In this document: piece by piece, positions 35,521-46,516 of the stretch
Layout of the letters: every line of letters starts with the position of its first letter
Position numbering within the stretch: position 1 is the stretch's first letter
NCBI RefSeq assembly: GCF_900141755.1
Contig: NZ_LT670844.1
Location: 7,412,501-7,476,500, forward strand
Source: Bradyrhizobium lablabi
Lineage (GTDB): Bacteria > Pseudomonadota > Alphaproteobacteria > Rhizobiales > Xanthobacteraceae
Reading direction: 5' to 3'
Length of the DNA stretch: 64,000 nucleotides
Notes under the pieces: model-generated
The model's input: the letters and a program-made list of their open reading frames with translations, nothing else
Database searches by the model: none
Told to the model about the DNA's origin: nothing
Position numbers and translations under genes: made by a program

Positions 35521-36861
35521 ACGGGTGTCTGGCACGGTCCATGCTTGAAGGAGCGCACGGCATTGATTCTACTCGTTTCCAGCTGGTTGCGAATCATCTG
35601 GACACGAAAAGGGATCAACGCCGTGCGGCATCAGAATATCGTTTTTCATGGGCTTCTGAAGCATATTCCGTGGTCGATGCTCGATCGGCTTGTGGATCAG
35701 TACAATGCCGACTGGGATGGCCGTGTCGTCAAGACCAGGGCTCATTTGATCGCGATGCTGTATGCGCAGTTTTGCGGCGCGCGGAGCCTGCGCGAGATTG
35801 AAACGAACCTGCAAAGCCACGCCGGCAAGCTTTACCATCTCGGCGGCCGCACCATATCGAGATCGGCGCTCTCGACCGCCAATGCTTCGCGTCCTGTGGA
35901 GGTCTTCGCAGGCCTGCTTTCGGCCCTGATGGCGCAGTTGCAGGCCGGCTATCGGCGGAAGATCGGCGATTGCGTTCGGCTGATTGATTCGACCAGCGTG
36001 CAGCTGAGCAGCCTGAGCGGCGATTGGGCGACGTTTTCGGCGGGAGTTTGCGGCGCCAAAGCGCACATCATCTACGATCCGGATGCCGATCAACCGCTGT
36101 ACCTGATGGTGACACCGTCGAACGTCAACGACATCACGGCCGCCAAGGAGATGCCAATCGAGGCGGGAGCGACTTACGTTTTTGACCTCGGCTATTACGA
36201 TTATGGTTGGTGGGCGGAGCTTGATCAGGCGGGTTGCCGCATTGTCACGCGCCTGAAGTCCAACACGCCTTTCACCGTCGTCGAGGATCGGCCGGTGTCG
36301 CCGGGATCGTCGATCCTCAGCGATCGGACCGGGTATCTTCCCAAACGGCTCGCCGCGTCGCGTCAAAACCCGATGGCGGGTCTCGTCCGTGAAATTCGCG
36401 TCATGATCGAGACCGGCAAGGTGCTGCGCATCTTCACCAATGACCTGGAGGCAAGCGCGCAAGAAATCGCCGATTTGTACAAGCGGCGATGGGCCATCGA
36501 GTTGTTCTTTCGATGGGTCAAACAGACCTTGAAGATCGGCCACTTCTTGGGAACCTCCGAAAACGCCGTTCGCATTCAGATCACTGTCGCGCTGATCGCC
36601 TTCCTGCTGCTGCGGCTGGCTCACGACGCCAACAGGATCGTGACCGGCCCGCTCGCCTTCGCAAGGCTCCTGCGAACAAACCTGATGCATCGGCGCGCGA
36701 TCGCTGAGCTTCTCCAAGCTACGCCACCCCCCGAGCCACAACAGTCCAGATTTGACTTCGGACCACACGCAACCCGTGCGGCGCAACGGCGCAGCCATAT
36801 TCGTGTGGATGCCGCCATGGAGAAGGCGGCATGATAAGCACAGACCGTGCCAGACACCCGT
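35521..36861 (+). mobile_element. Complete IS4-family insertion sequence, 1341 bp
   Basis: Terminal inverted repeats of 26 bp at 35521-35546 (ACGGGTGTCTGGCACGGTCC...) and 36836-36861, with two mismatches near the inner side. Flanked by the 11-bp duplication GGGCTTGACCC. One intact transposase gene fills it. The perfect duplication and intact gene indicate a recent insertion. It landed in a dispersed palindromic repeat, not in a gene. Confidence 0.93.
35623..36834 (+). CDS. IS4-family DDE transposase
   Basis: 403 residues from GTG 35623 (MRHQNIVFHGLLKHIPW). N-terminal DUF4372-type region (about 1-75), then the DDE domain: RLIDSTSVQLSS (first Asp), YVFDLGYYDYGWW (second Asp), and YKRRWAIELFFRWVKQTLK, which matches the IS4 signature Y-(2)-R-(3)-E-(6)-K and holds the catalytic Glu. 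AAAAGGGA precedes the GTG; a longer frame would start inside the left inverted repeat. It ends 1 bp before the right inverted repeat. No frameshift or stop. Confidence 0.93.
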   Translation: MRHQNIVFHGLLKHIPWSMLDRLVDQYNADWDGRVVKTRAHLIAMLYAQFCGARSLREIETNLQSHAGKLYHLGGRTISRSALSTANASRPVEVFAGLLSALMAQLQAGYRRKIGDCVRLIDSTSVQLSSLSGDWATFSAGVCGAKAHIIYDPDADQPLYLMVTPSNVNDITAAKEMPIEAGATYVFDLGYYDYGWWAELDQAGCRIVTRLKSNTPFTVVEDRPVSPGSSILSDRTGYLPKRLAASRQNPMAGLVREIRVMIETGKVLRIFTNDLEASAQEIADLYKRRWAIELFFRWVKQTLKIGHFLGTSENAVRIQITVALIAFLLLRLAHDANRIVTGPLAFARLLRTNLMHRRAIAELLQATPPPEPQQSRFDFGPHATRAAQRRSHIRVDAAMEKAA

Positions 36862-36872
36862 GGGCTTGACCC
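36862..36872. repeat. Right target-site duplication of the IS4-family element
   Basis: GGGCTTGACCC, identical to 35510-35520, directly after the right inverted repeat. Confidence 0.9.
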
Positions 36873-36977
36873 GGGCATCCACGCCTTCCTTCCCTCCGGC
36901 GGCAAAGACGTGGATGGCCGGGACATAGGCGAGCGGAAGCGACGCCTTCCTTCGGACGGCCATGCCCGGCCATGACG
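36862..36977. repeat. Right part of the split CGTCATGCCCGGCC-family repeat (with nested module)
   Basis: GGGCTTGACCCGGGCATCCA, inner GACGTGGATGGCCGGGA, then the nested module GGCGAGCGGAAGCGACGCC...TTCGGACGG, and the closing CCGGCCATGACG. The nested module matches that inside the unrelated repeat at 34009-34147. Confidence 0.85.
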
Positions 36978-37169
36978 TGGCGGGTTGGGAAAGACGGAAG
37001 GCTCGCAATCCCCCACTATCCCCACCATATCTTGCATAAATAACAGGCTGATACCGCAAGTGCTTGGCCGCCGCCGCCCGATATGGTATCCCGCGAGGGC
37101 AGCTTCCGACCGCCACAAATGACCGTCCGCATCCGCCCCAAAGGCTTGCGGCGGTGGAGATATTCGCCG

Positions 37170-38471
<1,302 letters not shown>

Positions 38472-38483
38472 GGTCTTCCGCGG

Positions 38484-38966
38484 ATGCGATGCCCCAGCTG
38501 CAATAGTCTCGATACGCAGGTGAAGGACTCGCGTCCGACCGAGGATTCCGCCGTGATCCGGCGGCGGCGGGTGTGCGTCGCCTGCAATTTTCGCTTTACC
38601 ACTTTCGAGCGCGTGCAGTTGCGCGAACTCACGGTGATCAAACGCAATGGCCGCCGGGTGCCGTTCGATCGCGACAAACTGGTGCGTTCGGTGCAGATCT
38701 CCTTGCGCAAGCGGCCGGTCGACCCGGAGCGGGTCGAGAAGATGGTCTCCGCCATCGTGCGCGAGCTCGAAAGCGGCGGGGAAGCTGAGATTTCATCGGA
38801 AGCGATCGGCGAGATCGTGATGGAGCATCTGCGCCAGCTCGACGACGTGGCCTACGTCCGTTTCGCTTCGGTCTATCGCAACTTTCGCGAAGCAAAAGAC
38901 TTTGAGGCCGTGCTCGGCGAGCTCTCCGGCGACGAGGACGCGCGGGTTACGCTGTTACGCAAATGA
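38484..38966 (+). CDS. nrdR: Transcriptional repressor NrdR
   Basis: 160 residues. Zinc ribbon [18 protein letters not shown]...CVACNFRF (four Cys) and ATP-cone domain ([20 protein letters not shown]). NrdR senses ATP/dATP and represses ribonucleotide reductase genes. It starts 12 bp after glyA and overlaps ribD by ATGA, an arrangement common in alphaproteobacteria. Confidence 0.95.
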   Translation: MRCPSCNSLDTQVKDSRPTEDSAVIRRRRVCVACNFRFTTFERVQLRELTVIKRNGRRVPFDRDKLVRSVQISLRKRPVDPERVEKMVSAIVRELESGGEAEISSEAIGEIVMEHLRQLDDVAYVRFASVYRNFREAKDFEAVLGELSGDEDARVTLLRK

Positions 38967-40117
38967 TCTTCCGCATCCTGGAAGACCAACTCGCGGAAAA
39001 ATCGAAGCAGTCAAAGGCCGCCGATGCACGCTTCATGCGGCTCGCGCTGACGCTCGGGCCGCGCGGACAGGGCCGCACCTGGCCCAATCCCGCCGTCGGC
39101 GCGGTCGTGGTCAAGGATGGCGTGATTGTCGGCCGCGGCTGGACCCAACCAGGCGGCCGTCCCCATGCCGAACCCGAGGCGCTCAAGCGCGCCGGCGAGG
39201 CGGCGCGTGGCGCCACGCTCTATGCGACGCTGGAGCCGTGCTCGCATTTCGGCAAATCGCCGCCCTGCGTGGACGCCATCATCGCCGCCGGTATCGCGCG
39301 CGTGGTGTCGGCGATCGAGGATCCCAATCCGGAAGTCGCTGGCCAAGGCCACGCAAAACTCCGTGCCGCCGGCATCAAGGTCGATATTGGCCTGGGCGCT
39401 TCGGAGGCGGCGCATGATCACGCCGGTCACTTCAGCCGCATCCGCGACAAGCGCCCGCATGTCATCCTGAAACTCGCGGTATCGCCAGACGACAGGATTG
39501 GAGCTGCCGGCCACAAGCCCGTCGCCATCACCGGCGATATGGCAAAAGCGCGGGTCCATCTGCTGCGCGCGCAATGCGACGCCATCCTGGTTGGGATCGG
39601 GACGGTGCTCGCGGACGATCCGCTTCTGACCTGCCGCCTGCCGGGCATGGAGGCACGCTCGCCGGTGCGGGTGGTGCTCGACCGCGCCTTGCGCATCCCC
39701 GGCACCGCAAAACTGGTTCATTCCGCGCGCGAAACGCCGTTGTGGGTGATGACCTCGAGCCTGTCGGAGGCGCCCGCCGCCATGAAGCTCGGGGCCGCCG
39801 GCGCGCAAGTGATCCGCGTCGCCACCACGAAAGCGCCGCCGCCGGGGCTCGATCTTCTGGCGGTGCTGCATGCGCTGGCGGAGCGGGGCATCACCCGGCT
39901 GTTGGTGGAAGGCGGCGCCCGGGTGGCGTCATCCTTTGTCGCGGCCGGCCTCGTCGACGAAGTCTGGCTGCTGCGCGGCGCAAATCCGGTCGGCGCCGAC
40001 GGCGTGCCGGCGCTGGACGCATTGCCGCTGTCCGCTCTCACGCAGTCGCCCACCTTCAAGCGACGTGCTAGCGAAACGCTGCAAAACGACACACTCACAA
40101 TATACGAGCGCGCATAA
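38963..40117 (+). CDS. ribD: Riboflavin biosynthesis deaminase/reductase RibD
   Basis: 384 residues, bifunctional. N-terminal deaminase zinc site: PHAEPEAL and [15 protein letters not shown]-terminal reductase from about residue 160: [20 protein letters not shown] and [13 protein letters not shown]. Carries out the second and third steps of riboflavin synthesis from GTP. The first ~25 residues are a charged extension. Overlaps nrdR (ATGA) and ribE (TAATG). Confidence 0.94.
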   Translation: MIFRILEDQLAEKSKQSKAADARFMRLALTLGPRGQGRTWPNPAVGAVVVKDGVIVGRGWTQPGGRPHAEPEALKRAGEAARGATLYATLEPCSHFGKSPPCVDAIIAAGIARVVSAIEDPNPEVAGQGHAKLRAAGIKVDIGLGASEAAHDHAGHFSRIRDKRPHVILKLAVSPDDRIGAAGHKPVAITGDMAKARVHLLRAQCDAILVGIGTVLADDPLLTCRLPGMEARSPVRVVLDRALRIPGTAKLVHSARETPLWVMTSSLSEAPAAMKLGAAGAQVIRVATTKAPPPGLDLLAVLHALAERGITRLLVEGGARVASSFVAAGLVDEVWLLRGANPVGADGVPALDALPLSALTQSPTFKRRASETLQNDTLTIYERA

Positions 40118-40725
40118 TGTTCACCGGCATCGTCACCGACATCGGCGAGATCACAGCCCTGACGCCGACCGCGCAGGGGCAATTGCACCGCCTGCGCATC
40201 GCCTGCCGTTACGATCGCTCGACCATCGCCGACGGCGCCTCGATCGCCTGCAACGGGGTCTGCCTCACGGTGGTGGCGTCGGGTGTTGCGGGCGACAAGA
40301 CCTGGTTCGATGTCGATGCCGCCGCCGAAACGCTGGGCATGACCACGGCCAAACATTGGGCCGTGGGAACAAAACTCAATCTCGAACGGGCGCTGAAAAT
40401 CGGCGACGAACTCGGCGGTCATATCGTCGCGGGACACGCCGACGGCATCGCCACCATCGTGCGGCGCGACGATCTGCCGGATATGGCGCGGTTCGAACTG
40501 CGCACCACGCGCGAACTGGCGCGCTTTATCGCCGCAAAGGGCTCGGTGACGCTGGATGGCGTGTCGCTGACGGTCAATACGGTCGAGAATGTGGTATTTT
40601 CGGTGCTGATCATCCCGCACACGCTCAATGTGACCACACTCGGTGGCTGGCGCGCGGGGGCTGAGGTCAATCTCGAGGTCGATCTGATGGCGCGCTATGC
40701 CGCGCGGTTATCGGAAATGAAGTAG
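40117..40725 (+). CDS. ribE: Riboflavin synthase alpha subunit
   Basis: 202 residues in two lumazine-binding halves: [12 protein letters not shown] at the start, GHIVAGHADGIATI at the domain joint and VSLTVNTVENVVFSVLIIPH (as segments) in the second. It dismutates two 6,7-dimethyl-8-ribityllumazines to riboflavin. No riboflavin-type riboswitch was seen in front of it; its start overlaps ribD. Confidence 0.94.
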   Translation: MFTGIVTDIGEITALTPTAQGQLHRLRIACRYDRSTIADGASIACNGVCLTVVASGVAGDKTWFDVDAAAETLGMTTAKHWAVGTKLNLERALKIGDELGGHIVAGHADGIATIVRRDDLPDMARFELRTTRELARFIAAKGSVTLDGVSLTVNTVENVVFSVLIIPHTLNVTTLGGWRAGAEVNLEVDLMARYAARLSEMK

Positions 40726-40797
40726 AAGCGTACTTGGCATGGGGCATCGCTGCGCCTAAAAGCAGCACAACTGACACATAATACCGATTGGCATGTA

Positions 40798-41289
40798 ATG
40801 GCGGACGCGCGGCGCGCACAATTAAAAGATCAAACCGACATCTCCGGCGCCCGCGCGCTGATCGTCGAGGCCCGCTTCTATGACGACATCCAGGATGCGC
40901 TGTTGGAAGGCGCGCTCGCCGAGCTGAAGGCTGCCGGCGTTTCCCATGACGTGATCACGGTGCCCGGGGCGCTGGAAATTCCGGCTGCGATCGCGATCGC
41001 GCTCGATGCCGCGGAACAGAGCGGAAAACCCTATGATGCGGCGATCGCGCTCGGCTGCGTGATCCGGGGCGACACCATCCATTTCGAAATCGTGTCGATG
41101 GAATCTTCGCGCGCGCTGATGGATCTCGCGGTGGCGCGAAAGTTTCCGCTCGGGAACGGCATCATCACCGTCGATACCGACGCGCAGGCCTGGGCGCGGG
41201 CACGCGCCGGCGAGCTCAACAAGGGCGGCGACGCCGCGCGCGCGGCGCTCGCAATGCTGCGCATCAAACGCCGCGTGACGCGGACCTGA
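40798..41289 (+). CDS. ribH: 6,7-dimethyl-8-ribityllumazine synthase
   Basis: 163 residues. Lumazine synthase motifs: [45 protein letters not shown] (His catalytic) and [10 protein letters not shown]. Condenses the RibB and RibD products. The ATG at 40798 has a weak ribosome-binding site. It is 2 bp from nusB, an old alphaproteobacterial pairing. Confidence 0.94.
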   Translation: MADARRAQLKDQTDISGARALIVEARFYDDIQDALLEGALAELKAAGVSHDVITVPGALEIPAAIAIALDAAEQSGKPYDAAIALGCVIRGDTIHFEIVSMESSRALMDLAVARKFPLGNGIITVDTDAQAWARARAGELNKGGDAARAALAMLRIKRRVTRT

Positions 41290-41291
41290 TC

Positions 41292-41801
41292 ATGACAGAA
41301 AACAAGACAAAACCGGCAAAAGGCCAAGAAAAAGGTAAAGACAAAAAGGCTAACCGGCGCGGCGCGGCCCGGCTCGCCGCCGTGCAGGCGCTCTATCAAA
41401 TGGATATCGCGGGCGCCGGCATCAACGACATCTTTGCCGAGTTCGAGAGCCACTGGCTTGGCAGCGAGGTCGAGGGTGACAAATATCTGCCGGCGGAAGC
41501 GGCATTTTTCAAAGACGTCGTATCCGGCGTGGTGCGCGACCAATCAAAACTCGATCCCTTGATCGACGACGCGCTTGCAAAAGGCTGGCCGCTGAAGCGG
41601 ATCGACGCGATTTTGCGCGCGGTGCTGCGCGCCGGCTCCTACGAATTGGAGCATCGCAAGGATGTGCCCGGCCGCGTCGTGGTGTCGGAATATGTCGATG
41701 TCGCGCATGCCTTCGTCGATGCCGACGAGACCGGCATGGTGAACGCGGTACTCGACCAGATCGCCCGCCAGTTCCGCGCCGACGAGTTTTCGCGGGGGTA
41801 G
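41292..41801 (+). CDS. nusB: Transcription antitermination factor NusB
   Basis: 169 residues. Helical NusB fold: RRGAARLAAVQALYQMDIAG (RNA-binding Arg-rich N terminus), WPLKRIDAILRAVLRAGSYE and VSEYVDVAHAFVDADETGMV. It binds boxA with NusE and supports rRNA antitermination. The first 20 residues are Lys-rich (KPAKGQEKGKDKKANRRG). Confidence 0.94.
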   Translation: MTENKTKPAKGQEKGKDKKANRRGAARLAAVQALYQMDIAGAGINDIFAEFESHWLGSEVEGDKYLPAEAAFFKDVVSGVVRDQSKLDPLIDDALAKGWPLKRIDAILRAVLRAGSYELEHRKDVPGRVVVSEYVDVAHAFVDADETGMVNAVLDQIARQFRADEFSRG

Positions 41802-41829
41802 GAGAGGTGAGCGGCTGCCACACATTCCG

Positions 41830-41933
41830 CCGTCATCATCCGCGAAAGCGGATGATCCAGTACGCCGCGGCGGTTGTGCTTGATCACCGGACTCCCGGCG
41901 TACTGGATCGCCCGGTCAAGCCGGGCGATGACA
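41830..41933. repeat. Dispersed repeat, CGAAAGCGGGTATCCAGTA family, copy 2
   Basis: CCGTCATCATCCGCGAAAGC and GATGATCCAGTACGCCG at left; CGGCGTACTGGATCGCCCGG and GCCGGGCGATGAC at right. This is the plain form (no nested module) of the family seen at 34009-34147. Located between nusB and thiL. Confidence 0.85.
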
Positions 41934-41955
41934 GCCCTGGGATGGATGGCTCGTT

Positions 41956-42957
41956 GTGACTGATCGGCAGAACAGTCCTTCCGGCGAAGACTCCTTGATC
42001 GCGCGCTACTTCAAGCCGCTCGCGACCGATCCCGGCGCGTTCGGTCTCGGCGACGACGCCGCGATCCTCAAGGCTGAGGGCGACGAGATCGTGGTGACGA
42101 CCGACGCCATTGTCGAAGGCGTTCATTTCCTGTCCGGCGATCCGCCCGACACCATCGCGCGCAAGGCGCTGCGGGTGAACCTCTCTGACCTCGCCGCCAA
42201 GGGTGCGACGCCGGCAGGTTTTGTGCTAACGCTGGCGCTGCGTTCCGCCGAGGATGCCTGGCTGACGGCGTTCGCGCGCGGACTTAAAGAGGATGCCAGC
42301 CACTTCGGTTGCCCGCTGCTCGGCGGCGACACGGTTTCCACGCCGGGCCCAGCGATGATCTCGATCACCGCGTTTGGGCGGGTGCTACCCGGCAAGATGG
42401 TCCATCGCAGCGGCGCCAAGCCCGGCGACCGTGTGGTGGTGACGGGGACGATCGGCGACGCCGCGCTTGGCCTCGATATACTCCGCGGTGGCGACGTTGC
42501 GAGAGCGCTCGGCGCCGACACCGCGGCAAGAGAGATGCTGGTTTCACGCTACCGCGTGCCGCAGCCGCGCAACGCTCTCGCGCAAGCGGTTCGCGCTCAT
42601 GCGAGCGCCGCGATGGATGTTTCCGACGGTCTCGCCGGCGATCTCGCAAAATTATGCGCGGCGTCGGGCGTCTCGGCGGTGATCGACGCGCCGGGCATCC
42701 CGTTGTCCGCACCCGCCGCAACACTGCTCGCACGCGGCACGGTCGGCATCGAGGCCATCGTCTCCGGCGGCGACGATTATGAGATCTTGTGCGCCATCCC
42801 GGAAGATCGCTTTGAGGCGTTCGCACGCGCGGCAGGGATCGCCGCAGTGGCCGTGACCTCGATCGGGACGATGATCGCGGAGGCCTCCGTTCCGAGGTTT
42901 TTCGATGATAGGGGCAGGCAGATTGCCCTAAAGCGCCTCTCCTACAGCCATTTCTAG
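41956..42957 (+). CDS. thiL: Thiamine-monophosphate kinase
   Basis: 333 residues from GTG 41956. Phosphorylates thiamine monophosphate to the diphosphate cofactor. Motifs: GLGDDAAI, TTDAIVEGVHF, VNLSDLAAKGATP, GGDTVSTPGP, and AAMDVSDGLAGDLAKLC. The GTG was chosen because the family starts with SGEDSLIARYFKPL shortly after; the ribosome-binding site is poor. Confidence 0.94.
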   Translation: MTDRQNSPSGEDSLIARYFKPLATDPGAFGLGDDAAILKAEGDEIVVTTDAIVEGVHFLSGDPPDTIARKALRVNLSDLAAKGATPAGFVLTLALRSAEDAWLTAFARGLKEDASHFGCPLLGGDTVSTPGPAMISITAFGRVLPGKMVHRSGAKPGDRVVVTGTIGDAALGLDILRGGDVARALGADTAAREMLVSRYRVPQPRNALAQAVRAHASAAMDVSDGLAGDLAKLCAASGVSAVIDAPGIPLSAPAATLLARGTVGIEAIVSGGDDYEILCAIPEDRFEAFARAAGIAAVAVTSIGTMIAEASVPRFFDDRGRQIALKRLSYSHF

Positions 42958-43069
42958 GAGAATTGCCCATACCGCCGGTTCCGAGACAAAAAGCCTGCCG
43001 AATTCGACCGATTAGGCGCCGCGCGGCGTTGCGCCGGGGGTGCGATTTTGGCATGGTCCCCGCCGATTT

Positions 43070-43105
43070 AAGGCCGCCCTTTTGGGCAGGGCAGGCCTTC
43101 TTTTT
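43070..43105 (+). terminator. Probable terminator after thiL
   Basis: AAGGCC at 43070-43075 pairs with GGCCTT at 43094-43099 around an inner GCCC-TTTT-GGGC hairpin, then CTTTTT. It would end the thiL transcript ahead of hppA. Confidence 0.6.
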
Positions 43106-43166
43106 ATGCGCTCGCCGCTCCCGCGGCGACGGGGTGGGTTGAGATTCAAAATCTGAGGCAAATTCA

Positions 43167-45287
43167 ATGACAGCATTATGGTTGATTGTGCTCTGCGGAG
43201 CGCTTTCCATCGCTTACGCAATCTGGGCAACGGCGTCGGTTTTGAAGGCGGACGCCGGCAATCCGCGGATGCAGGAAATCGCGGCCGCCGTGCGCGAGGG
43301 CGCGCAGGCCTATCTGAAGCGCCAGTACATGACAATCGGCATGGTCGGCATCGTCATCTTCGCGCTGTTGGCCTACTTCCTCGGCATGCTGGTTGCTGTC
43401 GGCTTCCTGATCGGGGCGGTGCTGTCGGGTGCCGCCGGCTTCATCGGCATGAACGTCTCGGTCCGTGCCAATGTGCGCACCGCGCAGGCCGCGACAACGT
43501 CGCTGGCCGGCGGACTTGAACTCGCCTTCAAGGCCGGCGCCATCACCGGCATGCTGGTTGCGGGTCTGGCGCTGCTCGGCGTCACCATCTACTTCGCCTA
43601 TCTCACCCACTTTCTCGGGCTCGCCGCCAACAGCCGCACCGTGGTCGATGCGTTGGTCGCGCTCGGCTTCGGCGCCTCGCTGATTTCGATCTTCGCGCGT
43701 CTCGGCGGCGGCATCTTCACCAAGGGCGCCGACGTCGGCGGCGATCTCGTCGGCAAGGTCGAAGCCGGCATTCCCGAAGACGATCCGCGCAACCCCGCCA
43801 CCATCGCCGACAACGTCGGCGACAATGTCGGCGATTGCGCCGGCATGGCCGCCGACCTGTTCGAGACCTATGCGGTGACCGCGGTCGCCACCATGGTGCT
43901 GGCCGCGATCTTCTTCGCGAACTCGCCGCTGCTGGTGAACATGATGACGCTGCCGCTCGCGATCGGCGGCGCCTGCATCATCACCTCGATCGTCGGCACC
44001 TTCTTCGTGAAACTCGGCGCCAACCAATCGATCATGGGCGCGCTATACAAGGGCCTGATCGCGACCGGCATCCTTTCCCTGATCGCCGTTGCCGGCGTGA
44101 TCTACTGGCTGGTCGGCTTCGGTCCGCTACAGGGCGTGAAATTCACCGGCATGGCGCTGTTCGAATGCGGCATCGTCGGCCTCGTCGTCACCGGGCTGAT
44201 CATCTGGATCACCGAATACTACACCGGCACCGAATTTCGTCCGGTGAAGTCGATCGCGGCGTCGTCCGTCACCGGTCACGGCACCAACGTCATCCAGGGC
44301 CTGGCGATCTCGATGGAGGCGACCGCAGGGCCGGCGCTCGTGATCATCGCCGGCATTCTCGTCACTTACAGCCTTGCCGGCTTGTTCGGCATCGCGATTG
44401 CCACCACCACGATGCTGGCGCTGGCCGGCATGATCGTGGCGCTCGACGCCTTCGGCCCCGTCACCGACAATGCCGGCGGCATTGCCGAAATGGCCGGTCT
44501 TCCGAAGGAAGTGCGCAAAGCGACCGACGCGCTCGACGCCGTCGGCAACACCACCAAGGCCGTGACAAAAGGCTATGCTATCGGCTCCGCCGGTCTCGGC
44601 GCGCTGGTGCTGTTTGCGGCCTACAATGAAGACCTCAAATACTTCATCTCCAACACGGCCAAGTTCCCGTACTTCCAGGGCGTGGTGCCCGACTTCTCGC
44701 TGAATAACCCTTACGTCGTGGTCGGCCTCCTGTTCGGCGGCCTCTTGCCCTATCTGTTCGGCGCCATGGGCATGACGGCGGTCGGCCGCGCGGCCGGCGC
44801 CATCGTCGAGGAAGTCCGGCGTCAGTTCCGTGAAAAGCCCGGCATCATGCAGGGCACCGACAAGCCGGACTACGGCAAGGCGGTCGATCTTCTGACCAAG
44901 GCGGCGATCAAGGAGATGATCATCCCGTCGCTGTTGCCGGTGCTGTCGCCGATCTTCGTGTACTTTGCGATCTATGTGATCGCGGGCGGCGGCGCGGCCG
45001 GCAAGTCGGCGGCGTTCTCGGCGGTCGGCGCGATGCTGTTGGGGGTGATAGTGACCGGTCTGTTCGTCGCAATTTCGATGACCTCGGGCGGCGGCGCCTG
45101 GGACAATGCCAAGAAGTACATCGAGGACGGTCATTTCGGTGGCAAGGGTTCTGAGGCCCACAAGGCCGCGGTAACCGGCGACACCGTCGGCGATCCCTAC
45201 AAGGATACGGCCGGCCCCGCCGTCAACCCGATGATCAAGATCACCAACATCGTCGCGCTGTTGCTGCTGGCGATCCTGGCGCACTGA
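43167..45287 (+). CDS. hppA: Membrane-bound proton-translocating pyrophosphatase
   Basis: 706 residues with ~16 membrane segments. Hydrolyses PPi to pump H+ out of the cytoplasm. Substrate-site motifs: [19 protein letters not shown] and [15 protein letters not shown], and the C-terminal [31 protein letters not shown] has Lys at the position that separates K+-independent (Lys) from K+-dependent (Ala) enzymes, so it is predicted to be K+-independent. A terminator follows. Confidence 0.95.
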   Translation: MTALWLIVLCGALSIAYAIWATASVLKADAGNPRMQEIAAAVREGAQAYLKRQYMTIGMVGIVIFALLAYFLGMLVAVGFLIGAVLSGAAGFIGMNVSVRANVRTAQAATTSLAGGLELAFKAGAITGMLVAGLALLGVTIYFAYLTHFLGLAANSRTVVDALVALGFGASLISIFARLGGGIFTKGADVGGDLVGKVEAGIPEDDPRNPATIADNVGDNVGDCAGMAADLFETYAVTAVATMVLAAIFFANSPLLVNMMTLPLAIGGACIITSIVGTFFVKLGANQSIMGALYKGLIATGILSLIAVAGVIYWLVGFGPLQGVKFTGMALFECGIVGLVVTGLIIWITEYYTGTEFRPVKSIAASSVTGHGTNVIQGLAISMEATAGPALVIIAGILVTYSLAGLFGIAIATTTMLALAGMIVALDAFGPVTDNAGGIAEMAGLPKEVRKATDALDAVGNTTKAVTKGYAIGSAGLGALVLFAAYNEDLKYFISNTAKFPYFQGVVPDFSLNNPYVVVGLLFGGLLPYLFGAMGMTAVGRAAGAIVEEVRRQFREKPGIMQGTDKPDYGKAVDLLTKAAIKEMIIPSLLPVLSPIFVYFAIYVIAGGGAAGKSAAFSAVGAMLLGVIVTGLFVAISMTSGGGAWDNAKKYIEDGHFGGKGSEAHKAAVTGDTVGDPYKDTAGPAVNPMIKITNIVALLLLAILAH

Positions 45288-45310
45288 GCGGCGACAGATG
45301 ATCTCGAAAC

Positions 45311-45342
45311 AAAGACCCCGCGGTGCGAACCGCGGGGTCTTG
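45311..45342. terminator. Terminator between convergent hppA and bamE
   Basis: AAAGACCCCGCGG, loop TGCGAA, CCGCGGGGTCTTGT: a 12-bp stem with an A-rich side and a T-poor tail. It serves hppA on the plus strand and bamE on the minus strand. Confidence 0.8.
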
Positions 45343-45360
45343 TCATTGGCGCTATCGCGT

Positions 45361-45846
45361 CTAGTTGAAGCTGAGCAGCTTGAACAATGGCGTCAGGTAG
45401 CTGAGCTCTTGGCCGGAGGTCGGTGTGGTGCGGCTGATGAAGTCGAAGATCTTGCCGTCCTGCAGCCCGTAATTGGCGAGCCGTTTCACCTGGCGGTTCT
45501 TGTCGAAATAGATCGCGATCACCCGCTGGTCGACCACCCGCTGATTCATGAACGCGACCGGGCGCTCGGAGCGCTGCGAGATGTAATAGAACACCTCGCC
45601 GTTGAGGGTGGCGACCGTGGACGGCGTGCCCATCACGATCAAGACCTGATCCTGGCTGGCGCCGATCGGGATTTGCTCGAGCGCGCCGGGAGGCAGGATG
45701 TAGCCCTTCTGGAATTGCTCGCCGGTGCAGCCGCCTAGCACCGCGCACACCAGGGCGATGGCGGCAGCAGTGCGCAGGCCGCGCCACTGCGCCGTCAGGC
45801 CGCGCGGAGGACGCAGGCGTGAGCTCTTAAGCCTCGTCTCGGTCAT
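45361..45846 (-). CDS. bamE: Outer membrane assembly lipoprotein BamE
   Basis: 161 residues. Lipoprotein signal ending VLGGC (Cys at about residue 40, after a long Arg-rich leader). The BamE/SmpA domain has LEQIPIGASQDQVLIVMGTP and NGEVFYYISQRSERP. It is part of the BAM complex that inserts outer-membrane proteins. The unusually long basic pre-region suggests the start might be an internal codon, but none has a better ribosome-binding site. Confidence 0.9.
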   Translation of the reverse strand: MTETRLKSSRLRPPRGLTAQWRGLRTAAAIALVCAVLGGCTGEQFQKGYILPPGALEQIPIGASQDQVLIVMGTPSTVATLNGEVFYYISQRSERPVAFMNQRVVDQRVIAIYFDKNRQVKRLANYGLQDGKIFDFISRTTPTSGQELSYLTPLFKLLSFN

Positions 45847-45953
45847 GTCTGGAACTGGTCCCGTCCCCTTGCATCGCGCGAGGCGTTGACGTACCCGGCA
45901 GCATGTTCAATTGCAACATGCGCGAGCCCGGAGGCTCGCCTGTGGAACCCACA

Positions 45954-46502
45954 ATGCTTTGGCCGTTCAATCACTTCAGGAAACCCCGGACACCCCAAGG
46001 CACCATCGAGGCCATCTATGGCACGATCGTGACGCAAGCGCGAGAACCCTTGTTTTATCGAGACTTGGGGGTGCCGGATACGGTTAACGGCCGTTTTGAC
46101 CTGTTGGTGCTGCATTTGTGGATGGTGTTGCGCCGCGTGCGGCCGATTGCCGGCGGCGCGGGCCTCTCCCAGGCGCTGTTCGATCACTTCTGCGAGGATA
46201 TGGACGGCAATCTGCGCGAAATGGGCGTCGGCGACCTCACCGTGCCCAAACGCATGCAGGCCTTCGGGGAGGCGTTTTATGGCCGCAGCGCGGCCTACGA
46301 TCTCGCTTTGGCCGCCGGCCGTGAACCACTGGCGCAAGCGCTGGGCAAGAATATCTTGAATGGCGATCAAATTGAAAACGCGAGGCGACTTGCCTTCTAC
46401 GCCGAGGCAGCCATCGCGGCGCTGGATGGATTGAGCGACGCGGCGATACAAAACGGATCCTGGCGATTTCCTTCGCCGGCTCGCGTGGGCGTAACGCACT
46501 AG
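45954..46502 (+). CDS. Ubiquinol-cytochrome c chaperone family protein (CBP3-like)
   Basis: 182 residues from ATG 45954 (MLWPFNHFRKPRTPQG). The family core FYRDLGVPDTVNGRFDLLVL, then LWMVLRRVRPI and MGVGDLTVPKRMQAFGEAFYG. The eukaryotic relative CBP3 helps cytochrome bc1 assembly; in bacteria the role is inferred from homology. Divergent from bamE and 14 bp ahead of the DUF177 gene. Confidence 0.85.
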   Translation: MLWPFNHFRKPRTPQGTIEAIYGTIVTQAREPLFYRDLGVPDTVNGRFDLLVLHLWMVLRRVRPIAGGAGLSQALFDHFCEDMDGNLREMGVGDLTVPKRMQAFGEAFYGRSAAYDLALAAGREPLAQALGKNILNGDQIENARRLAFYAEAAIAALDGLSDAAIQNGSWRFPSPARVGVTH

Positions 46503-46516
46503 ACGGAACGAGCGAC

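Noticed and set aside
35569..37116. Long minus-strand frame across the IS element
   Set aside because: Opposite an intact transposase with catalytic residues; crosses the inverted repeat and target duplication.
40726..40797. FMN riboswitch ahead of ribH
   Set aside because: The 72-bp gap is too short and lacks the conserved FMN-aptamer boxes.
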